Position numbers and translations under genes: made by a program. Under the pieces are notes generated by a model, which saw nothing but the letters and a program-made list of their open reading frames with translations, was not told the origin of the DNA and made no database searches. Below are positions 47,856 through 60,000 of a stretch of 64,000 nucleotides of DNA, in pieces. Position 1 is the stretch's first letter, and every line of letters begins with the position of its first letter. The stretch is taken from contig OX327693.1 in assembly GCA_946807835.1 (NCBI GenBank), positions 12,665,501 through 12,729,500 of the forward strand. Reading direction: 5' to 3'. The stretch comes from Ailanthus altissimus (taxonomy: Eukaryota; Streptophyta; Magnoliopsida; Sapindales; Simaroubaceae).

Positions 47856-48522
47856 AGTACCCAGAAAAGGACTGACCACCAAAAAATGATCAGGTATCTA
47901 TAACAATCTTAGAAAACAACCAAGTGTTGAAAAAAGGTATTTACTGGTCGACTCAATGATAATCTCATTGGTACAGTTTCATGTTAATGCTTATTAAAAT
48001 TCACTAACTCATACTTCAATTTTCTTCATGATTTATGAATCATCCTACTCTGCTCGGATTTGATAAATTGACTCGGCATAAAGAGATTATTATTTGATCT
48101 TGGCTAATACAATTTTCTTTTAAGTGTTGGACGATGTTACAGACTACTTGCCTACATTATATTTTTATGTCGAACAGGATATTACCCTATATTATGAATT
48201 ATTATGGAAGAATAGGTCTATGTCGATGATTGCCAAGGAAAATATAAAAGAGTAGGTTCACAAAAATATTTCAACATAGATAAGAAGACAAAAGGTGTTT
48301 ATATTCATTAATAGAAGAAATTACAAAAGATTTAGAAGGAAAAGAAAAAACAAATACAAATACAAAAAGACATCGGCTCACGCTGCTACAACCGTGTCAG
48401 TTACCTCTAAATCTACTACAATGCCTCCTCAGATTAATGTCAATAGGAGGAAGATCGGCCGAGGCAGGAGTATTGAGTGGATCATGAGGATCGTTTGGGA
48501 AAACATTAACAGGTCATACAGA

Positions 48523-50709
48523 TTAAATAGGAACAGCAGCAGCAGGGGCATCATCAGCTCCAACAGTAGAGGTAATATTAGCTCCAACAGCAGGGGCAAC
48601 ATTAACCTCAGCAATAGGAGCGGCAGCATCAGCTCTGGTAGTAGCAGCAAAGGTAGCATTGACAATAGCAACAGGGGCAGTATCAGCTTTGGCAGCAGCA
48701 GTGGGAGCAGCATCATCAGCAGTAGCCTTAGTCACTTCAGCAATATCCCGAGCCCTAGAGAATTCCCCTTCATGGAATAACCCCCCAGTAGTCAGATTTC
48801 ACATCCACTGGAGGTCAATCTCAAGGTATTTTTCCTCAAATAGAGCAATTGACCTCTAGAAGCCCCCTACTGCCCCTTGGTGGAAACCTTCCCCATGACC
48901 AGTAGACCAAGAACTCCGCTGATCTTCTAATTGTGCCACTAAGGTGTTCCTAGTCTGCTCCACCAGCTCTTTCTCCCTTTGAGCTGTATGGAACTCACAT
49001 CCAGTGCGGATCCTACTACAGCATATAACCCAGTGATGAGGTCCAAGGAAGAAACCTGACTGACCCAGGCTGGGGTCAGGTACCTCTCCATCTCCCACAT
49101 CATAGAGAGCAAAAAGGCTAGTCCTCCTATTTCTTAGGGACCAACATAGAATGAGACACAAAAAAAGGGTTTATTCACTTATCACAGGCCTCTCTCGTCT
49201 CCCCAAACTAGACGCCCCCATAAATCAGTCATAAAATGGCATCTATTTCTGCATTGAGGCCTAAATCGATGAGCCTCATCCCCTACCTTGTTCCGATGAA
49301 GAGCAGGGACCTTGTTCTTGGTGGAAATGTTGAGCTACAGTTTATCCCCCCCCTAAGAACTAGTTTGGACCTATCCTCTCCCCTAGACAGGTGGACTTAT
49401 CATTCTCCCCTTTTAGGGGGCTCGGCCTGCTGGTAGTTTAGCTAGTTAACCCCCGTCCATAAGCAAAATCCCCAACTTGGCTCCTCCCATTAGAATCGAA
49501 CAACATTCCCATTATATTGTCAAGGTTGAGGGAACCCCAACCTCTAGAGGGCAAGCCAGAGTCTCATGTGCTGCTCTTCTTTCTCCTTTCACATTCTCCT
49601 TGTTTACACATTCCTATACGATATATATAAAGTGATCAGCGAAGAAGTGAAGAGTAAAAGAAATAAGTTTTAAAGGGAAAAAGAGACTTATTGCGAAACA
49701 AGGCTCACACGAAACAAAAGTCACCAGGCCAGACTAGATAAAACTGGCTAGTGAAAGCAAGTCCTAAATAGGACAAATATACTCAAGGGCCGTAGTGATC
49801 TGGGCAAGTCTGGCTTCAAAAAATTCAATGTCAGTGTTCCAAGTCACTACAATACACCAAGGGGTTAGACAAATAAAGAAAGAAGAAATAAAATAGAAGA
49901 AAGAAAAAAGAACGAAAGAAAAACCTGCACCCAAAGTGAAGTTCGTAGGAATGAGCCATTCTCCCTCATTCCTCTTGGGAACTATCTAACCTCATTCTCC
50001 CCAAGCAAAGAACTACTCCTCCTTTCAATCTTTAGCAGAAAATGGGCAACCAAGAATACAATTTTTGAGGCCATGAAGTAAGAGATAGTAGAAGTCTCTC
50101 TGGCTTCTAGCATTACTCCTAAAGTGGTATAGGTAGTATAGCTCCTGAAAGTGTGCGGATGAGGGGGGAGGACAGCCCTTCCATTGCCCAAAAGACATAC
50201 AAACCAGTCAAAACCCTCCAAGAATTGGGACCTAACTAAGAGATAGCAACTCCTAGATGGGCTAACATCCTAGCAAACTATTACTGCATAGGGAACCTGA
50301 GGTCCAACCTCAAAAACTCCATATGGATGGCCATTTTACCCTCTATTGGGCTACTCGAGTAGTCATCTTCGAAGGGCAGCCTAAGTGTAATCCACCCAGG
50401 GATGCTGTATGTTGACCTAATGGACTCTAGGTTGGCCTTATTTAAAATGAACATGCAGAACCTCACATCTAGCTCAAACTCTACAGCCTCTACATCTTGA
50501 TCAGGATCTGCAGAGTCATTTCCTTGGTCCTACCTAATAAGGGAGATCGGCTCGGTCTTAGTTATAACAGCCAAAGAGAAAGATGCCATGTCACCTACTA
50601 AGGTGGACACCCTTCCACTACCTTTAGCCCCACTAATTCTCCTGACCAGGGCGACCTCAGAACTTACTTCTTCTTCTTCCTCAGCTATGTCAATGGTAAG
50701 GAAACCCAT
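48523..50709 (-). pseudogene. T2 antisense ORF, PF04195-like, with alanine-rich tail
   Basis: On the opposite strand to T2, starting at the ATG at 50709 (MGFLTIDIAEEEEEVSSEVA). It reads on with a few stops through VRFCMFILNKANLESIRSTY, IPGWITLRLPFEDDYSSSPI, EGKMAIHMEFLRLDLRFPMQ and ARMLAHLGVAIS, then LGPNSWRVLTGLYVFWAMEG. This is the plant 'putative gypsy-type transposon' pattern (PF04195). Further on (49161-48856) is a coiled-coil-like part (REKELVEQTRNTLVAQLEDQ), and it ends in an alanine-rich repetitive tail (about 48735-48523: DDAAPTAAAKADTAP and similar). The plus-strand Ser/Gly-rich frame over the tail is its shadow. Function unknown; such antisense ORFs are known in Tat-type elements. 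Confidence 0.7.
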
Positions 50710-51820
50710 CTTTCTTCTAGATGAAATTGGAAAAAAGTTTTTTCTTAAAAACTAAAGGTTACAAACGAAGGTAAGGACAAGGCAATCATACCCACGCAAA
50801 AAAAAGCAACAGTAAGTACCTAGAAGCCATGTGAACACCAAAGAAGGCAAGAAACAGTTGCAAAAACCAACAAAACATGGCAAGAAAAAACCAAGAAACG
50901 GAATCAAGGAAAGTATACATACAGTAGAACTTACACTAAAAGCACAAGGATAAAGAAGGCAAAACAAGAGATTAATAAAATGAAGAAAAACTCACTTGAA
51001 GGAAGTGTAGAAATCAAATCATAAACAGCAAAGACCATAACAATGATCATCAGGAAGAACACTTGTATCAGAAAGTTAAGAACGAAAAGAGATAAGAGAA
51101 AATTATAGAGTAAAGAAGAAAATGAGTATATAAGATGGATTTTTATAACCAACAGAGCTAAAAAATCACAGCCGTTCAGATCAAATGAATGGACGAGATC
51201 ATCAGAAGCCAAAGAGACACCCTCTTAAAATATAATGTCACGACGCCTCAGGGTTCCAAAACATTAAATGCACATATCTTCAGAACTCATCATCTAAACT
51301 GTTGATGTTTAAAATTTCAATGGACCAGATCATCTCAGTCACCCAAATATCACTCAGAAACAGAAGAGACGTGATGTTTTGGTTTCAGTCTCCCCCAACC
51401 ATACGATTGAATGAAGGATCAATGGCCAAAAATGTTTCCCACATTTAGAATGTTTTTTCACATGGATTAAGGATGACGGTTCAAAAACCTATGTCATCAT
51501 TACCTGACAAAATTAGAAAAATCACTAAATGTATAGAGCCTAAGAAAAACTTAAAAAGTAACTGTCAGCTCGGTACTCTAGAAAACAGCTGCAATAGAAG
51601 AGCCGAATCAAGCTGCTCAACAAAGTATCATTCATCAAGATTAGGATATTAGAAAAACCTATTTGGACCTCGCTCGAAATGCTAGTATAAGCCAAGAATA
51701 CACTCAAAAGTGAAGATTTTGAGCAGGTATCAAAAGTGAAGATACCGAACAGGAATTAAAAGCGAAAACCCGAGCAAGCATAACAGAAAACAATTTCCAA
51801 TTTTGAATCAATTAAAACAA

Positions 51821-51833
51821 GAAACTGGTGGAC
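51821..51833 (+). other. Polypurine tract of T2
   Basis: GAAACTGGTGGAC directly before the 3' LTR start. Somewhat degraded but in the right place. Confidence 0.55.
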
Positions 51834-52887
51834 CCTTATTCCCCTTAGAAAATCACCACAAAGCCTAACCTTTACAGGTCCCAAAAGCTTAGCCCTTCAA
51901 GGAAATCATTTGTAGGCCAACCTCGAAGGCCCAAGTTCAAGATAATAGGGGCTACTAGGAAGTTTTTTTAACCAGACCTAAGGATAGACTTCCAATGAAG
52001 GAATCTATTCAGTCACTTAAACCAGGTTCAGTCCAAAACACTTACGTATCACCATGCACCTTCCTAATTGAGCCGACCAGGATCAAAAACCCCCACATAA
52101 CTAAAAGGAACAGAACAAAGAAATCGACTCGGTACGAGTACCAGGCAAACCATATGCCGAATAGCTTATATATTCCACCAGGTACCCCTGCAAGGACGAA
52201 AACAAGACTTAACAAGCGAGAATGAAGTACGGAGACTAGCTCGATAGAAGAAGCTGAACCACTGTGATAGTAGAAGAATAGCCAGATCACTACCGAGCTG
52301 AACAAATAAGTAATCAAGCTTATTACAGAAATGGGTTTAAAGAGGAAACCAGTGTTATAAAGGAAATAGAGTCATAGGAAGAGAAGAATTGCAATATCTT
52401 TAAGAAAGAATCCCTCAAATCATGCCAAGAGATCAAGATAGCCCAAAATTAGCAAAACTTACCTAACTCAACCACAACATCGACAAAGATAAGCATAAGG
52501 AATATTCCTTGAAGATCGATGCTATAAATAGATGAGAAAATCACAATATGGGAGAGACTTTTTTTCAGGATTGAATTCTGGATTTTAGATAAAATGCTCC
52601 CGGCATTCAACATTTCTCTTTTCGACTTTCTCTTAATATGCTCTCAAAACCTCACCTAAAATAGCCTTTTCTGACTTAAGCATCGGAGAGTTTTCATCGG
52701 AACCCATCCCAATAAAGCTTTAACGATAGTTTTGAGTGTTTTGCTGGTATTTTGCCATTGTCAATAGAGAAAGGAAGATCCACATTTCAGCCTACAAGCC
52801 TAATAAGACGAAACCCAGCATGCTGATTCTCGCAACAATATAAATTTAAAGCTCGTTGGCCTAGAAAATTATTTTTTCCAGTCAACG
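51834..52887 (+). repeat. 3' LTR of T2
   Basis: 1054 bp, from CCTTATTCCCC to ccagtcaacg, followed by the ATAAA duplication. It contains about 160 bp (roughly 52680-52835) not present in the 5' LTR. Confidence 0.82.
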
Positions 52888-52892
52888 ATAAA

Positions 52893-53460
52893 TAAATTTT
52901 TTAAGTAAATAATAAACAGAACAAAAAATAAAAAAATTTAAATAATATTCTAGTGCCTAGTATCATTGATCTTCCTATTAATTACTTTATATTCTCTCAT
53001 TAAAAACCATGAGATTGAGACTTCATTCTTAGAAATAAATAAACTACTTTTAACTTTTTATTAATTTTTTTTAAGATAATGTAATAAATAGTTTAACACA
53101 TTTAAACTTACAAGAAATCAGACTGAAGTTTACCTCTATCAGTATCTCCAATAAATATGTGACATTGAATTTTTGTAAAAGAACTTGAATCTAAACTAGA
53201 TAATAAAAATAAACCATTTAGGAACTAGTTGGTTAAAATCAAATAAAATAAAAAATAATAATTTTTTTACAAATAATATATAATTATATATCATACCTTT
53301 AATGTTTTCATAAACAATATTGATCAAACATCAAAGTTTCTAATATCTTTGGATGTAATCTGCTACAATGAGAACTTACATGAAACATCAAGAGGTAAGT
53401 AGGTAATACTCAAAATAAGATAGAGGTAATATATAATTTCCCTATAAAAAAATAATTTAA
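52893..53460. other. AT-rich intergenic DNA, nothing recognised
   Basis: No gene, no repeats with clear ends. Confidence 0.4.
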
Positions 53461-53469
53461 TCATAGAAA

Positions 53470-54500
53470 TAAATTAAAATTTGGACACGTGGCACAATCT
53501 TACCCATTTATTGTTTTTAAACATATAGCGCAATCTCATCCATTAATTTAATTTAATATAATTTTAAAAATAAATTTTAATGAAATAACATATCAAATAA
53601 TGATTAGTTACAAATGACATCATATAATTGATTTATATCTTTAATAAATATTTTTAAAAATAAATTAAATAAAATAGTTATTAATACATATTTGTCGCCA
53701 TCGTCGAAAAATGACGGCTAGTTGCTATTTTTTTGTGACGCTTCAGCAACAAAAATTATTAAATTTTACATCATTTGACTACTTTTTTCTTTATCTATAC
53801 AATATTAGAGTTATTATTTTAACAAAATAAAGACCAAAGGTGGCCAAAAATGGTAGGAATGGGCAACGGCCACCGCCGCCCACTGTCATATAGAAGGACG
53901 ATGACTTGAACCACCCTACCAATTGATAAATTGACCGCAAATAGTGGTGGCTGCTGCCCCTTACCATCATTTTTATCGTCTGCTAGTTTTATTTTTTCAA
54001 AAATGACCCGACCATTATGTAAATCATAAAAAATAGAGTCTAATGATATAAAATTTGATCATTTTTGTCGCTGGCATTCTGTTTTTAATTATTTTTACTT
54101 TTTCTTTAATTTTAATTTATTTTTAAAAATATAAACTAATTATATGATTATACATATTATTTGTAATTAATCATACTATAACGCGTCTTATTATTAAAAA
54201 ATATATTTATTAATTTATTTTTAAAAATATAAACTAATTAGATGATAATACATGTCATTTATAACTAATCATATTATGATACGTGTTATATTATTAAAAT
54301 TATTTATTAAAAATTTATATTATTAACTTTAAAAAAATATATTTTTTAAGGATATAAACCAATTATATGAAGACACGTGTCATTTATAACTTATTACATT
54401 ATGACACGTGTCCTTTTATTAAAAATTTAATTTTTTAATTATATTAAATCAAATAAATGAATGAAATTTTATCACGTATTTAAAGATAATGAATATATTT
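53470..54500. mobile_element. Foldback-type element with long, internally repeated inverted arms
   Basis: The left arm (about 53470-53655) is the imperfect reverse complement of the right arm: tagttacaaatgacatcat (53605) complements the atgacatttataac-type sequence repeated on the right, and aatctcatccattaattt (53530) complements aaataaatgaatgaaatt (54450). The right arm contains three imperfect copies of a roughly 100-120 bp unit (about 54116-54440). The centre (53690-54070) is GC-richer, with gtcgccatcgtcg words, and has no readable domain. This is inferred by eye; exact ends and target duplication were not found. Confidence 0.45.
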
Positions 54501-54799
54501 AAAGTTAAATAATAAATCATAAGAGTAAATCGGTGATTATATATTAAAACTATTATTTTCATTTAAATTGATGACAAAAATTATCAAAAAAAATTAAATA
54601 TTTTAAATTTAATTGAAATAAAATTATCAATTAAATCAAACTGAGGTTATCTTTAATTTTTTTTTTTTGTAGTATCATTTCGGAAAAAGCATGAGATTGA
54701 TGTGGCTGATGTGAGTGCTCTCTATATGAAAAGTATAAAGTGTTAATTGTCAACAAAAGGATAATATTATAGTTTGAGCATTATCACTTGAATTGATTT

Positions 54800-55370
54800 G
54801 TTTAATGAAGTAGTGGGTTTCAATTGGTGGAGATGAATAATAAATTCATTGAACAAATATAAAGCTTCTTACTCTTAGCTCAGCTTTGAATCCTATTGAT
54901 GCATTCAAACATTTTAAAATTGATGATATTTGTAATCTTACTCGAAGATTTTATCCTCAACATTTTACTCAAATTAAGATACTTGCTTTGAGAAGACAAT
55001 TAGATTTAGGATATTGATGCACCTTGTCATTTGAAGTTTTAAAATATTTCTTATTTTTCTGAATTAAGTCAACAATTTGTTGAGATAAACAAGTCAATTT
55101 ACTTCCTGATTGATACACTAATTTATTTGGTATTAACCTTTCTTATTTTAATAGAAACAACAAAGTGAGCATTTTTAGCAATGAAACTTATTAAGACACC
55201 ACTTTACAACGGATGAAAGATGAGTTTTTCATTGATTACATGATTGTTTACATCGGAAAAAAAAAAAAACTTTGCTAAAAATATCGATGCAAATTCAACA
55301 ATAGGTTATTTTTACTCTTTGAAGCATAGCAAGACACAACTTCGATAATATTGTGTTGTATTTTCGTCGC
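54800..55370 (+). pseudogene. hAT dimerisation-domain relic, TTF-type
   Basis: Across shifted frames the order MNNKFIEQ, LNPIDAFKHFKIDDICNLTR, RFYPQHFTQIKILALRRQLD (about 54938-55000), ELSQQFVEINKSIYFLIDTL, ETTKxAFLAMKLIKTPLYN (about 55155-55215), MKDEFFIDYMIVYI (55215-55255) and FAKNIDANSTIG can be read. This matches the C-terminal half of TTF-type zinc finger/hAT transposases, including the 'ATVERAFSAMK' dimerisation block. Many stops and frame changes. The rest of the transposon was not found nearby. Confidence 0.65.
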
Positions 55371-57081
55371 ATGTTGATTTGGTATCTTATTTTAATATAT
55401 ATATATCTTTTGTTTTTGTATAAAAAGTGGATTTTAAGAGCTAAGACTCGTTATATTCCTCATTAAACATATTTTTTTTATCTATTTACTAAAAACAATT
55501 TCTTGTATAGTCAAAAATTACTCATAGAAAATTTTACTTAGGAAAGTATGAAATTGAACCCAAAAAAAAAAAGATAGTTTGGAATAGAAAAAAATTCCTA
55601 AGTATACCACAGATAACTAGTGATATACATAATCAACAATTTGTAATAGAATTTTAATAAAAAAAAATCATGACAAATATCTCTTGACGAACATTACATA
55701 ATAGATGCATTGTATTAAAAGGATAATATCACAAATAATGAAAATGAAATTGCTCAAACTCAGGGGGAACTAACTAGTGCATACCCCACAAATTTTTTTA
55801 AATATAAATAACAGTAATTTTTATGATTTTCCTTAAAGATATTTATCTTAGACTTTGAGTTGTACGGATTTAAAATTTCAACATTTTAGTCTCTACTTCA
55901 ATAACTTTTCGAGTATGACAATTTAGCCTCCCGACGGTTGGTCCCGACTCTAACTCACTACTTGTACAGTGTGTGAAAATATTAAAATAGTTATTTATTC
56001 GTTTTGCACATATAAGTGCAAAAACATGTGCTTATTAACAGTTAATTTCTATGCCTTAACTAGAGTTATACAATTTTGAAATTAACGAAAACTAACGGGA
56101 ATGTATAGTAATAGCAGTATTGATGAGCCCTTCGAGTTGAGTTGAGTTGAGTTGAGAAAGGATTTAATTCAACCTTTGTCCCGAACTAAACTCCCACCCA
56201 ACTCTCAACTCAATTTTCGATCCAACAGCCCTTTTTCATCGTCCAAAAACCAATTAAACCCACTCCTTTTGCATCAACTTCAATGTACTGAAGAACCCCA
56301 AAAAAGAAGTTAATAAGAGTGCTAATGCACTCTTTATCTTATTAAATTAGGAGAAGAGAACTAATAGCTCGCCAGACAAGAACAGCATTTTATTAAATAG
56401 GAAACGGAATAATTTACTTGTATTTATATAAGACAAGCAAAAGAAGGCTAAAATGAAATTTGAAACAGCCATACTCATACACAGGCACACATATATGAGA
56501 AAAAAAGTGGATTGGATTATGAACAACTACAAAATGGTTAATAAATGAATGCAGCTACTTTTTCCTTTGCTCTCTATCTTACATTTTGTTGTAAATAACA
56601 GTTATATGTTACAAATCAAAATTGCGGTGGAGTTGCAAAGACCACAGCCAGTTTCCCTTGCATTCCTAATAGGAAAAGGCTTCTCAGCTGGTAAGCAAAT
56701 AAAATAAAAATGGCACAAGCTCATACATACTTCCCTTTCTTGCAACCTCAGTGGCTGCCTTGATGAAATTTTCCATTTGAATGAATTCGCTGCCGCCCCA
56801 CAAGAGAAATTAAAGTCAGCCCGCCAATAGCCCTGCAAATTGCAATGACCCACTTGAAAGTGCAATGAGCATGATACACCATTTGAATGGAGTTTGAAAT
56901 GGGTGTGACATCTCATTTCAAGGAGAAAATCAGCAGCAGAGAATCTTCACTGCAACAGTGAAATAATGCAGCAAAAATATCAAACAATTTCACCCCATGG
57001 CCCAGAAGCTGCTGCACCTTCCTTTTATGGAAGATTCCAAAACCCAAAAGAAAGAATCAACCATGCTCATGTGTGAACCAT
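55371..57081. other. Intergenic DNA and 3' region of the lysine-rich gene
   Basis: No gene seen. A GAGTT pentamer microsatellite lies at 56134-56156. The part nearest 57081 is the 3' untranslated region of the minus-strand lysine-rich gene; a polyadenylation point was not assigned. Confidence 0.5.
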
Positions 57082-60000
57082 TCAATAGGGAATAACATAT
57101 GGAAGAGCACAAACATCTGCAGACTCTATTCTCATTGCTTCTGCCCATACGTGTGGCATCTCATCGTCCTTGAAAGATCCCACCTTCAGCGTCTTTAATT
57201 GAGAATAGCTGCTGTTAAATAGCCATTCTTGGTCATCAAGATCAGACCATTCTTCCATTTTGGGAACCGAGAGTATCTGACTTAGGTATTTAGTATCTGG
57301 ATGGGGTGGTTTCTTAGATGCCTCAGCAAGTTGATCAGCCTGTGCAGTTGTAGACAGAGGCTTTGCTGTGGAGACAGATAATGGCCGTGATATGATTATA
57401 CCATTTACCTTGCATTCTTTCCCATCTGCTTTATGATTACCAGCCACCCCCTGACTATCTGAACTAACCAGAGAAGAAGCTTGGCAAGATTCCGAAATTG
57501 TTCCATTTCCCGTCAGTGAATGAGAGGATGAAGTAGGTCTGGGCAACTTATTGGTCTCAGTCAACTGATGTGAGGAAGATGCGGGTCTAGGCAACTTATT
57601 GGGCTTTATGTCACTAGCTGAAAGAAAGAAAGCAGAAATTGAATTTATAATGTTTAGTTTGAACCTCTAAGACAAAATGGAACAATAAATGTTGTAAAAG
57701 AAGTAAATTTATAAATACGAATTTGTAAGCCAACGAATATCATATTCAAGCAAAGATTCTGTGATCTGAAAAATACACCAAGTTGTAATAGATAGGCAGA
57801 TCTGATACTGAATCAGAGAACAATTTCAGGAACCAAACCCTAAGTATTTCATGCTTTACTTTAAAAAAAAGGTATTTCGTGTTATACTTTTTCCACGATT
57901 GTTTGGGTGGGCGGGTGAAAGACACAACTACTACATAATAATGACAGCTGCAATATCATCGTCCATTTCATGATAGAACTCACCATGACAAAATCCATTA
58001 GTCTCAAACTCCGTCCTTTTCCGGAGATTTGCCTCACTAACAGCATTCTTTTCTGTGTCTTTAGGAAGATGTAAGGTCTTTATATTATTGATACCTACGA
58101 GGTCATCCTTGCTAATGTCTTTCACTTTGTCCTTCTCTATGTTCTTATGTTCACTTTTCATGTTCGCTTTCTCCTCCTTTTTCTTCTTTTTATCCTTTCC
58201 TTGGTCATTTTTCTCCCTATCCTTGCGTTTATCCCCACGCTTATCATCCCCTTCCTTTTGTTTGGTCTTTTCTTTACCTTCAATCCTGCCCTCAACATCT
58301 TTCTCCAGTGGTCTGAGCATTCCTTCAACTCTTGTTTGAACAATCCCAGAAAGGTTTTGAACCATGACATTTCCACGAACTCTCCCCTCATCTCTGACAC
58401 CTTGCTCAGCCAACTTTCTATCATCACTTCTCTTATCCTTCTTTTCCGTTCCTTCACCCATACTGCTGGTAGCTTTAGCCACCAATCTGACCATGCCCTC
58501 ATCTCTTTTCCGGTCTGCAACAGGAAACTTCTCAACCAACTGGCTCCCAGTTGGTCTATCATCATCTCCAACCCTCCTTCCCACTCCTTGTATGAACTTA
58601 GAATCCTTGGTATCTCCAACCAGATATCTGTTCTGACCATGCTTCTCAGCACCACAACCTGAAATTTGCCCAGAAACTTTTTTCTCACCTGAGTAACTGC
58701 TTCTATCTTTCTTCTTTTCCTCCCCCTTCTGAGAAAATTTCTCTGCATTGTGACCCTCGAACTTCCCTGAAAAAGTTTTATCATTTGAGGTTTTCTCTCC
58801 ATCATAAACCTCCGATTGCCCAGAAATTTTCTTCTCATTGGAGTTGCTGCTTTTATCTTTATCTTTAGCCCTTTCCTTCTCCTTTTTCTCCCTGTGTTTT
58901 TCTTTCTTGTCTTTCTTTTCCCTGTGCTTTTCATCGCTTCTATCTTTATCTTTTTTCTCTTTACTTTCTCTCTTCTCTTTATCCTTCTTCTCCTTCTTAT
59001 GCTTCTTCTCTCTCTGCTTCTCCTGGAAATCATGGAAAAGGGATAAGAATATTCAATAACAGATAAACCAGAAGTTATACGAAAGTAAGTTAAAATACAT
59101 TAAGCAATAAGAGTATAACAAAATAACTCTTTAGTTTCTCCTCAGAAAAATTAGTATGAAAATTAGAAGAAACAAACAAATTCCATGCATTTTAACTAAA
59201 AAAATACAAGCCTACTGCATGCAGGAAGAAGACTGACTAATTACTTCTGCCTCTGCACTCTAGCATTTCCCAGACTACAAAACCATACCATCAGCAGTCA
59301 ATATAACTTATCAAAAAGATAGATATTTTAGCAGCAAAATAGTGAGAGACAAAAAGGATGGGATGCTCAAGAGATGTACAGTGAAAAGAAGCAATTGCCA
59401 AGAGGATAGAACGAAGAGAAAGATAAATGTGAGGTCACCTGTCATCAAACAATACCTTTCTAGCAACACCTGCACAAAGTTAAAGCCTAGGAAGCTCAAA
59501 ACTAGAACAGAATTTCAATTAACACCTCCACATTCTAAAGGCCTCTGGTATTGCAGTCAAATATATTACCCATTTCTTTTGTTACATAAAACTTACACAG
59601 CAGTACTTCTATAGAGTTATGCCAGCATCATCAGCTTAGTTTTCCTCACACTTAAACCTAAGATATTGCAAAGTTACAAACAACCCATCATTAAAACTTC
59701 AAATCTACAAGAGATCACCCAATAGGCCATAAAACCACCCTCATTCCAAATTTACATGCCAAATCTCCAACTTAATTTACTCACTTCACATGATAATAGG
59801 ACAATAAACAAGAACCTTGACATTTATTTATGAACACTCATAAGACAGTAACATGGCCTCTAAGTGGAGAACTTTTATACACCTCTTTCCATCTGTTGGC
59901 TGCATTGAATGCAAAAATCAGTGAGGGGTTTTGTATCCATACCAGAGAGCTTACTACCTATGCTATAAGGACTCCACTAGAAATATGAAAGCAGTGAAAC

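Larger units (their letters stand above)
38684..52887 (+). mobile_element. T2: 14.2 kb Ty3/Gypsy Tat-like retrotransposon with antisense ORF
   Basis: Flanked by ATAAA (38679-38683 and 52888-52892). LTRs at 38684-39577 and 51834-52887 share long near-identical blocks (for example aatcaccacaaagyc, gacttccaatgaa and caggatcaaaaaccccc). A Tat-type primer-binding site follows the 5' LTR. The gag, protease, RT, two RNase H regions and integrase are readable in order on the plus strand, then a tandem-repeat array, then an ORF on the opposite strand before the 3' LTR. Removing the nested solo LTR leaves about 12.1 kb. All frames are broken. LTR termini have lost TG..CA by single changes (CG..TA and CC..CG), which makes the end calls slightly less firm. 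Confidence 0.85.

Noticed and set aside
48295..48780. 161-residue Ser/Gly/Asn-rich frame on the plus strand
   Set aside because: It is the complement of the alanine-rich tail of the T2 antisense ORF; the minus strand gives continuity with the upstream domain, the plus strand does not.
58055..59059. Hydrophobic-looking plus-strand frames (Phe/Leu/Ser-rich) that could be taken for membrane proteins
   Set aside because: Complement of the lysine/glutamate-rich exon 2 of the minus-strand gene.
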